A stretch of 64,000 nt of DNA from Diogma glabrata (taxonomy: Eukaryota; Arthropoda; Insecta; Diptera; Cylindrotomidae): positions 75,606,837 to 75,670,836 of the forward strand of contig OY856186.1 of NCBI GenBank assembly GCA_963693315.1, in the 5' to 3' direction. Positions within the stretch are counted from its first letter, which is position 1; each line of letters begins with the position of its first letter. The notes under the pieces were generated by a model. It was not told the origin of the DNA. It saw only the letters and a list, made by a program, of their open reading frames with translations, and searched no databases. Made by a program: the position numbers and the translations under genes. This document shows, in pieces, positions 55,901 through 64,000 of the stretch.

Positions 55901-57650
55901 CTCCGTGGAATTCGCCGTTGCTGCTAATTTCGAAACCGTCAAACGAAAATGAGCCGAAGAAATTTCGTATTGTGGTAGATTTTCGAAAGCTCAACAAAAT
56001 CACAATAAATAATGCTTTCCCTCTTTACGAACGAATATTCTCTGGACCAATTAGGTTACTCTAGATACGTTTCAACTCTTGATTTAGCTAGTGAGTACGA
56101 CGTACGTACCATCAGGTATTAGTAAAACAAGAAGATCGTCCCTTAACAGCTTTCAATACCTCTCTAGGAAATTTCGAATTTAAGAGGATGCCTTTCGGAT
56201 TAACTTCTGTCCCTGCCACTTTTCATTCATTCATTTACATTCTAATGGTGCTTGGTTTGGACTGTTACGTCTATGTAGATGATAATGTAGTTTACGGGAA
56301 GATTCTTGCAGATCCCGAAAAATGTAACTTTTTTAAGTAGAGAGATGTTCTAGTTGGGACATGTATGTACAGAAGCATGTGTGTTACCAGACGCCAGTCG
56401 TACAATTGCAGTACAAAGCTTTCCCATCCCAAAAACAATAAAACAAATTCAATCCCTTTAGGTTTGTTAAATTGTTATAGAAACTTTGTTTCAAATTTTT
56501 CACGTATGGCTAGCCCACTAAATAAACTACTTCAAAAAGGAGTAAAATACAATTGCTCTGAAGACTGTGAGACAGTTTTAAAATCCCAACAACCCATTAC
56601 CAAAACAGTGACACATTGGATTGGATACCAAAGCGAGGAATACAGACATTGACAAAACATAGATGAACACTCGGGGAAAATATAAACTATCACTACATTG
56701 AACAAAATATTTTGCTCCGAGGCACACCAGTTACAAACTTGTCTAGCTGTCACTAGAGTGCATAAACAAGCAGAAAAGGAACAAGCAATAGAAACACAAA
56801 CCAGCACGGATCAGAAACAACATCCAACGGAGCAAGGTATTTTATTAATTAGCTTAGCGATAACGAAGAAAACAATGAAAGTGAAACCAACACTGACTCG
56901 GATGATGATGATGATGACACTGAAGACGTTAACATACAAATAGTAACCGCACGAAAAGACATCTAGACAGTGTTAAAATTTTCACATGGCAACCCGTTAG
57001 GTGGTCACCAAGGAAAAAAAGGACATACAAAAGACTTACAAAACATTACACGTGGAAGGTTATGGAGAATGATATTGCAAATTATATACAAAAAATGCTC
57101 TTTATGCCGGAAGACCATTGTTGCAAACTCAACAAAATGCCCATGGTAATATGGGAAGTGGACAAGAAACCTTTCGAGAAAATATACATAGACGTAGTGG
57201 GACCACTACCAACAACTTATAACGGAAATACTTGCATCCTGACATTTGAGGACGATTTACCTTTTGGACTGTTATCCAATTCTAAATCAGGAAGCAACAA
57301 CATTAGCCCGAATATTCTTTGATGAAATTATCTTTATCCAAAAATATTAGTTACAGATCAGGGCTCAAACTTCACTTCTATTCTTTTCAAAAAGGTATGT
57401 AAGTTCTTAAAAATCAACAAGTTGGAAACGACCGCCGTATCACCCTGAGTCAAATGAAGCTTTAGAAAGAAGCCATAGATCATTGACAGAATATCTACGA
57501 AACTTCTTAGATGAAGCTTGCTGCAACTGGGACCAATGCTTACGTCAAGCTGTGCACGTACGCAACAATACACCACACACGGGAACCAAACTGTTTCCAA
57601 TAGATTATCGTTTCGTATTAACTACCGAAATCCCTTCTAATCTATATTAA
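55901..57650 (+). pseudogene. Ty3/Gypsy pol relic (plus strand, second family)
   Basis: RT from 55901: SPWNSPLLLISKP, KKFRIVVDFRKLNKITINNA, STLDLASEYD, FKRMPFGLTSVPATF and the catalytic YVDD at 56272-56283. The tail of RT (about 56450-56530) reads GLLNCYRNFVSNFSRMASPL then NKLLQKG. RNase H is largely missing. An acidic spacer (DSDDDDDDTEDV, 56890-56940) precedes integrase: GGHQGKKRTYKRLTKHYTW (57000-57060), PFEKIYIDVVGPLPTTYNGN (57165-57225), YHPESNEALERSHRSLTEYL (57440-57500) and NNTPHTGTKLFPIDY (57560-57605). Several frameshifts. Motifs (PHT-TGF-P-like end, ALERSHRSL) differ from the minus-strand relic (ASERVN type), so two families are present. No LTR seen. Confidence 0.82.
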
Positions 57651-59138
57651 TGAACTACTTAGCTCAAAGATTCAACCCAGAAGGAATAAAATTATTAATT
57701 ATTTTTTCAAAATACCCGTAGTTGATATACCGGAAATTTCATCAAAATGTTTGATGGGTAATCGACGAAAATAAAATACTTTGACAGACCAACAAATCTG
57801 AGAAACCGCAGTGGTTTTCGTTTAAAATTCAGTGAATTTACTTTTGTCGTAAATTTTATCAAATTTATTGGTAGATTACGTTCGGAGTTAAGTCTGGCGC
57901 AGAATAAAACAACACATTTTCAGTAATATATCAAACCCAAGGGACATACAAGTTATATAAAAGAATTGCAATATCTCTTAAAAAATTCAACCTTCCATAT
58001 TCGTTTTACTTTTTCCACTTCCTCCCCATCAAAGAGTTCCAAATTTCGAGGAGGTTGCTATCGTTTTTTTTATAGTTTAGATTGCTAGTAGATTCTGTTT
58101 ATTAAGTTTTCTATAATAATTATGAAATTTGTCAAATTTGTTACTCGGCCACTAAAATAAAATTCGCTTGCCGAAGGTTCCGTGAACGAAGAAGAACAGA
58201 ATATCAAAAATAATTGCCAAAAAGTTTTGTTGCAAAGTCTTTAGTTGCCGGATCATAGGCGCATAAAATTGAATTTTTCCTCTTAAATGTCAATAGTAGT
58301 TTCAATTAAAAATTGATCAAATTGATACAAAAAATGTTACACCAGTTGAAATCTTATTCATAAATACAAAAAATGGATTAAATTTGAAAATACATTATCA
58401 ATCCAAATAATAATTCAATAAGAATTGACAATAATTCAAAAACTGTGCACGAAAAATTCTAAATAAAATTAAAATGTCAATGTTCCTTAAATTAAGTTTT
58501 CACTCTAAAACCTTTTTTCGTCCTTCCCTGGGACTTTTTTTTCACCCTTCCTTAAAACCACAGAAATATAATTATGTGAGACTTCGCTATAATTTTCGTT
58601 AAAAATCTCTCAAACTTCCTGTCACTGGGAATTTTTTCAAATTTTTCTGTCAATCAACGTCGAATCCTAAGGCGGTTCCTAAAGTTGCACTTTTTTGACA
58701 ATAAAACAAAAAATGAATCGCAAATTTCTAAAAAAAATTGCAATGTTCCTTAAAATAGGGACTCTTTCAAATGACACCCCACTTGACCGGGTTTTAAATG
58801 GTGTTTTCAAAACTGTACAAAAACAGTGGAGTGCGAAATTCCGCGCTGAACTGTTACTACCGAGTTGAGCCTAATATTTTAAATTTTCAATTTCTCATTT
58901 CTCAATATATATACATTTTTTTTTTCAAAAATGTGCTTTATTCTGTTTAATTACTGTTATCTTTGCCTTTAAAATTCATGACCTTACATGTCAAGGCTAC
59001 AAAAATAATCTTTGCATCGATTTTGCATTTTAATGTCTGACTGCTTATTCTTTATCATAAAAAACCAAACAAGCTTATTTTATTTCAATTTTCCTAATAA
59101 CGATTAACTTCATTTTCATTCTTTTTTTTCTTTTTCAG
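57651..59138. other. AT-rich intronic DNA up to the Spire exon
   Basis: 58.2-58.8 kb holds blocks related to the satellite at 26.2 kb and to 50.0 kb (CAATGTTCCTTAAA, TCAAATGACACCCC). Nothing coding seen before the exon at 59139. A long pyrimidine tract (59107-59135) precedes the acceptor. Confidence 0.5.
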
Positions 59139-59173
59139 AACATACAGAATGTTTGGCACCGTCACAAAAAAAG
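59139..59173 (+). CDS. Spire-family gene, 35-bp second KIND exon
   Basis: Bounded by CTTTTTTTTCTTTTTCAG and AAAAAAAG/GTAAAT. Added to the single G left by the exon ending at 49678, it reads EHTECLAPSQKK in phase 0 at its 3' end. In insect Spire proteins the KIND strand with V-RDG-V is followed after a short loop by an acidic/cysteine, APSQ-K-like segment, leading to the LG--IYKALDY helix. That helix would be the next exon and was not found in the window. The exact phase fit across 9.5 kb and strong splice sites support it. Weakest point: the exon is short, so chance cannot be fully excluded. Confidence 0.7.
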
Positions 59174-60644
59174 GTAAATATCAACAGTTTATTAAACACT
59201 TTAAATACCATAACCGTTTTGTTGTGATTATAATAAAATATTCATAAGCCATTATGGTGGTCTATTTATAAGAGATTTTGTTTTATCCATATAAATGTTT
59301 GTTTTATGCATTATAGTTATTCCAAAATGCTGCATAATTGTATTTGCTATAATTCTTTTTATAGGAATATCACAATAGTTTCAAAGTGTAATGTAAAATT
59401 ATTCTGACTAATTTATGTTTAACATGTTGTACAGTTTTTATCGATTGCAATTAATCTTGCTTTTTCGCGTGACTGATCAATATACATAGTTTAACTTATG
59501 TATGTTTTGTTTGAAGGTTGAAATAAACATTTAGTTTATACAACAGTGTTCGATCTGCACTGATAACATTAACTCAGATTATTGAGATGAATTTCGAATT
59601 GTCGGAACAAAACTTTTCGTCGAAACATAACAAACAATATCCTTGACATTGTGTTTTGTAAAACACGAGCTGATAAATATAATTCACGACTCACTGTTGT
59701 GAAAATATTTTCGTGTCACCGATTCGTCATCATTCTTCTGTTTTTATAATTTAAGCTCCAACGATAAATATTTAAAAGATTTTGAGAATGTGGCTCCGTT
59801 GTGTCTAATATATAAAATTACAGCATAAAACGTTTTAATAACTATATTGAAATTAATATCGTAACTTTCGTTTTGCTTTGATTATTTTATTAAACAACAT
59901 AATTATACTTTTATTCATGAAAATAAAATGAAACAGAATATTTCTATTGTTTTATCACGATACACAAGTACGAGTATGTGTTATGCAAGAAAATATGGAT
60001 TTATGTTATAATAATAAATTAATTAAAAAAATATTAATATTAAATAATATTTTATCGGTTGATGCAATATTGAAAAAAATATGAAAACAAAATTTGAACT
60101 GAAGAATTTGAAATGTTTAACTTTATAAATAGACAAACACTTTCCGGCAAGTGATTTTAACAACTCTGTTTAGTTAGATTACACCATTGTTTTTGTTTTG
60201 GTTGAGTTGCTGCACGTTGTGAATTTTATTTAAATTACTTTTTGTTGTTATTCAAACCAATAGTAAAACTAACATATAAATATTAAGTTTGGGGAATTTG
60301 TTCCTATCATTTCCATATACATATATGTTCGTTTTAGACCAATACCAGCTACGACGATTAAGACTTTAGAAAAAATAATGAATTGTTTCACTATATAAAT
60401 ATATTGTTTTCGTGACATCAAATATAGGTTGTGTGACAAGAACTAGTAAACTTTACCTTGGTTATATTTTAGACATTCGCCGTTGCATGCTGTACTTCGT
60501 AATCAATGTTCTTGCGCATTGCTTAGTTAATTATCTTAATTGGAGTTACATCTTTTCACAGATAGTCGAGTTGCAGCAGTTAAAAAAGGTTAACAAATGT
60601 ATACAATAGTACAATAGTAAATGAGGGAGATTGGTTTTGGTTAA
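59174..60644 (+). other. Intron of the Spire-family gene, AT-rich
   Basis: No further exon recognised to the right edge. A 65-codon frame at 60412-60609 has no KIND or WH2 features. Nothing else seen here. Confidence 0.45.
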
Positions 60645-61090
60645 TTTGTATTTTTTCTATCATTCTTGATATACTGGTGTGACAACTTCGCTTACTCCAG
60701 TCACTGCTATTGGCAAATGAATCAACGTGAAATATCACATACCACTCGTAATACCAGTGATATATCACTATTCAAGGTGATATCTTAAAGATGCTGGACA
60801 ATGAACTCTTTTCTGTCAACGGTAGGTGCTCCGCCAATCTTAGGTATGGGTAATAGCCCTTGATGATGACACACTATTGCTGGCTCAAAAAAGATACTTC
60901 AGATAACTATATCATGGAATTCAATTATTGAAGTAGAACGTGCATCACATGATCAAGAAATCTGCCACTATCTCGATTATTAGCACGCCAATTTTGTTGT
61001 TGTTCCTACAAATTATTTTTATTTCCTCCATCCTATAATCATGAACAATTAGCATATGTCATTTTTGGTATTATCACATATAAAAATAAT
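60645..61090 (+). mobile_element. Repeat A copy (plus orientation)
   Basis: Matches repeat A at GTGTGACAACTTCGCTTACT (CCGCGTACTC-like), TGATATATCACTATTCAAGG, GATATCTTAAAGATG, CCTTGATGATGACACACTAT and CATGATCAAGAAATCTGCCA, then the T-rich and TATGTCAT-TTTT portion. The poly(A)-proximal 3' end is absent. Inserted in the Spire intron. Confidence 0.65.
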
Positions 61091-61234
61091 CGATAGGTCT
61101 TCAAGTGAAACTCGCCCATAAAATTGAGTGAATGAAAATTAATGCAGGTGATGGACACTTGTTGACAGCCTACGTTCCTATATGAAACATATACGAAACA
61201 AATAAGGTCTTATGAGCACATAGTGAGCTATGTC

Positions 61235-61320
61235 GTGAGAGCGCAGCTTGTTGGATAAAATGTGGATAAGTGATAGTTCATCTGATACTCGTACGTTCGA
61301 GTTCTGGATGGAATTCCACA
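61235..61320 (+). repeat. tRNA-like segment, possible SINE head
   Basis: GAGCGCAGCTTGTTGG resembles an A-box/D-arm. Some 45 bp on, GTTCGAGTTC matches a B-box well. No acceptor stem pairs, so it is not a functional tRNA. Low confidence. Confidence 0.25.
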
Positions 61321-62769
61321 TGACTTCTACATTTTCAAAACAGTTTTTTCCGGTGTTGTTTTTATCCTGTAACTTAGAACATAGGCAAATGCTAGCTCTT
61401 GACTGTTTGAGCTAAAGCTAGACCGTCTCTATAAGCTTGTCACATAGTTGACTTCGAAGAAATTTCCCAAATCGCCATTTGTAAATTTTGTTTTGTTTCA
61501 CTTTTATTTTCTTACATTAATTTCGTATTTAATTTATTATTTCATGTTCGGATATCCGTAGTTTTTTTTGTTTTGTTTTATTCTTGTTTTTGGTGGGAAA
61601 TAATTTTTTATCTTGTTAGGTAATTAAAATAATTGTTAACTTTGGACATAGTTTTTTTTATTTACTGTTCAAGATTTCAATATCAAGCATTGTTGTTTTA
61701 TTTTCTTTATTGATCTTCTTTAGTTATTTTCTTTGTGTGCTAATTGAAAACTCAATTCCATCTCCGATCCTCTAGCTCTGCATCATGCTTTTATTTGCTT
61801 GTAATTGACTTTACATGGCCATTTTTTAAATATTCTTTCAGTTTATGCATTCAGTAATCATATTAGTTGAATTATTAATTATGTCGGTCTAGTAAAGCTT
61901 TAGCAACCACTACACAAAATTTGTTTTATATAATTAAATCATATACAATTATATTATATTAGAAGAGTTGTAAATAGCGTTTTACATGCGAGGGAAAATA
62001 TTGCGAACGAGCCGTGTAGGGACGAGTGCAATATCTTTACGAGCATATAAAATGCATTTAGGGTGACCATTTTTATTCTAAGTGAAATCAGTACAAAATT
62101 TTAAGAGTTAAAACATGTATTATCCTTAGTCTCACCTAACCTATGTCTCTTCTAAGTCGAAAGGTGAATATGTAAAGCGAAGTAAAGAAATCTGGTTTTC
62201 ATTTTTTTAGTAGTTTTAAGCAAATTTTGTTGAGACCAACACCATTAGTTTGTAAAATACAACTTTCCACCACGATTGCTGAAAACACAGGGTTAGAATT
62301 TTGATATATATTTTCCGTGGGTAACTGTCACAATTTAAAAATAAAAGTTTTTTCCAAGTAATTTTTATTACAAGTTCATACCAAACGATGACTTGTATGG
62401 TTTTATTTCCGTATTTAAATTGGAACTTAAATTAAAATTTAAGAATTTTCGTAAAAATCAGTACTTTCAGTACATAATTTTAGATATCAGTAAACATCAG
62501 TACCGCATATTTATATCAGTACAGAAGCTATAAAATCAGTACTGTACTGATAAATTCAGTACGAATGGTCACTTCATGCATTGCAGCTCGTGTTTTGTAC
62601 TATGCCCTTTCTACCACTTATTCCACTTTCCACTACCACTTTCTACCACGTTTCATAATGCAGAAACGTATATACATACTTGAAAAAATAAATATTTTAT
62701 TGCTAATTATAATAATTTACAAATTGTAGTGGGCTTTGTATTATTTCACTAAACATTGGACTTTTAAGT
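61321..62769. other. AT-rich DNA with one short foldback
   Basis: 61977-62052 is an imperfect hairpin (GCGTTTTACATGC and AATATTGC against GCAATATCTTTAC and AAAATGC) around a GC-richer core, of the same style as at 1.2 and 47.3 kb. 62440-62570 has repeated ATCAGTAC words. Nothing coding. Confidence 0.45.
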
Positions 62770-62920
62770 TTTTAACCAATATTTTGTGTTCGTGTCAGTT
62801 GACCGCCCAATCATCGGTGCAGATTTCATTACAAAAAGAAATCTTTCAGTTACGACATTCTTTAACACATACTCATCATCAATAAAACATTTTGTTGCAG
62901 GGAATGGATATAGTACTACT
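62770..62920 (+). pseudogene. Possible Gypsy protease scrap
   Basis: The frame reads FVSVDRPIIGADFITKRNLS. The RPI(I/L)GADFL motif is the conserved second half of Ty3/Gypsy retropepsins. Nothing upstream or downstream extends it convincingly. Confidence 0.35.
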
Positions 62921-63189
62921 TCCTTAAAAACTTCCAAATTCAACGGAATTGGATCGATATCCCATGAGACAACTACAAATAAAAATTTTCGAATAGCCAA
63001 TAAAAATTTTGGTATACGTCTGTGTGTGGGTGGGTCGGTTTATGGGTGAGTGGGTTAAGTCGTGGGTGACATTCCTGCATAGGATCTTGATGAAACTTTG
63101 GCAAATGATCCAAGTTCACTTGAAAAAGGAAGATCTGGCTTCATTTCAAATTTGGACCAACTGACGGGGGTCTCCCGAACACTATCTCT

Positions 63190-63370
63190 CTCTCTCTCTG
63201 GCGTTTACATCCCATGGAGGGATTTAACCATCTGTGCAATCAGCTTCCAATCATCTCGTTCCTCTACCAGTTGACTCCAGTTTCGACATCCTATATCACG
63301 AAGGTCTTGGATGATGTCATCACGCCAGCGTTATCTAGGTCTCCCGAACACCTCTAAGTTTAAATTCTCA
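63190..63370 (-). pseudogene. Non-LTR RT C-terminal tail
   Basis: The minus strand reads VFGRPR, a stop, RWRDDIIQDLRDIGCRNWSQ and LVEERDDWKLIAQ. This is the GRPR-RW-DD---DL----W---A-DR--W tail that ends many insect non-LTR polyproteins. A (TC)n microsatellite adjoins at 63186-63200. Short and dead. Confidence 0.55.
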
Positions 63371-63404
63371 ATTACTTCTAATCCCGGCTTATGATCTTAT
63401 AGCT

Positions 63405-63850
63405 TAAGATTTTATCAGCTTTCGGAGTACATTGGACAAAATGTTGGGGGGTCCACCATACATACAACAGGTGGTTTTTTTCAACATGTTTTTTATGTTT
63501 GTTGGGAGCATACAACATTCGTTCTTAAATGAATTTTGAAGACACTTTGGAAAAAGATGCAAATATGTATGACAAAGAATTGATTCGTTTTTGAGCGATA
63601 TTGAACAAAGTGGTGGAGGGGTCCCCCGAGCACCTGTTTTTTTGAAAGCCCAATAAAATCTGTACCTGATAATTGAATTGGATGAAACTTGGTACATAAG
63701 CCTATAGTTTGGTTCACAACAATTCTGCATCCCAACTTTCGGTTTTTCACTTCCGCTAAAAATTTTGATGTTGTAATATTTTTAATTTTTTTCAGTGTCT
63801 TTATGCACACTACAGTCTACAATAATGAAGTTTTCAAATGAATATTTTGC
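63405..63850 (-). repeat. Inverted single copy of the 420-bp repeat
   Basis: On the minus strand it shows the landmarks of the 34.4-kb array: a TGCATAAAGACACTG variant, TTTTTAGCGGAAGTGAAAAA, GGATGCAGAATTGTTGTGAA, ACCAAGTTTCATCCAATTC and CAGGTGCTCGGGGGACCCC. The unit therefore disperses as well as amplifying in tandem. The two 105-108-codon frames over it are not genes. Confidence 0.75.
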
Positions 63851-64000
63851 GGGTGATTATTTTACGGGCGGTAAAGTAGAAATAGTATATTATTGAATTA
63901 GGAGCTAAAGTTGTACTTTTTGTGTTGAGTTAGTTTGGAAAAATCAATCATTTTAAACATGCCCATTTTTAGATAATAGATTTTGATTTTTTTACGTTAT

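Larger units (their letters stand above)
49679..59138 (+). other. Large intron of the Spire-family gene (9.46 kb) holding transposon relics
   Basis: It begins GTAAGTTC and ends CTTTTTTTTCTTTTTCAG, both strong. It contains in order: AT-rich DNA (49.7-51.4 kb), the young foldback element (51.84-52.50 kb), a copy of the orphan ORF fragment (52.74 kb), and a minus-strand Gypsy relic (53.4-55.7 kb). A plus-strand Gypsy relic (55.9-57.65 kb) and AT-rich DNA follow. No further exon of the gene was found inside, and phase shows none is required between the two exons. Confidence 0.7.

Noticed and set aside
63404..63810. Two 105-108-codon minus-strand frames resembling the frame at 34793-35008
   Set aside because: Similarity comes from the shared 420-bp repeat; changes fall on all codon positions, so no sign of protein selection.

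Overview
This is a window of animal nuclear DNA, most likely from an insect. It is very AT-rich by eye. Its genes have GT-AG introns, and most of it is decayed transposable elements of the kinds usual in insects: Jockey/CR1-like and R1-like non-LTR elements, Ty3/Gypsy, a BEL/Pao-like fragment, a mariner-like fragment, and foldback elements or MITEs. A nematoceran fly would fit, but the sequence does not settle the order. I see no bacterial operons, CRISPR arrays, phage or complete RNA genes.

Two host genes can be supported. At the left edge, on the minus strand, is mitochondrial aconitase (citrate to isocitrate, TCA cycle). It has a 10-codon first coding exon (3880-3909), a 425-bp intron and a 544-codon second exon (1823-3454) carrying all three iron-sulphur cysteines. 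The C-terminal swivel domain lies off the left edge. On the plus strand is the start of an actin nucleator of the Spire family. The N-terminal part of its KIND domain is in an exon ending at 49678, and a 35-bp exon at 59139-59173 continues the same frame across a 9.5-kb intron. The rest lies off the right edge.

The remaining sequence, region by region. 4.8-10.3 kb: tandem repeats and a 440-bp foldback element. 10.6-17.1 kb: a pile-up of retroelement relics. One Jockey-type element (11.8-16.2 kb, minus) is split by a 2.5-kb composite insertion bracketed by a 12-bp direct repeat. 19.8-22.2 kb: a second Jockey copy, split by an interspersed repeat (repeat A) found at five places in the window. 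23.8-29.3 kb: BEL/Pao-, R1- and mariner-like relics and a satellite. 29.5-38.4 kb: AT-rich DNA with a 420-bp satellite. 38.4-46.6 kb: RT relics, three foldback or TIR elements, a fairly young RT with one nonsense codon, and a separate broken ORF. 47.3-48.5 kb: nested tandem duplications.

Inside the Spire intron (49.7-59.1 kb) lie a very young foldback element with 184-bp arms that look identical by eye, and two Ty3/Gypsy pol relics pointing away from each other. The foldback carries an intact Arg/Lys-rich ORF, and each arm has a hammerhead-ribozyme-like core. The two host genes are not functionally related. The region illustrates nested transposon insertion around and inside insect genes.
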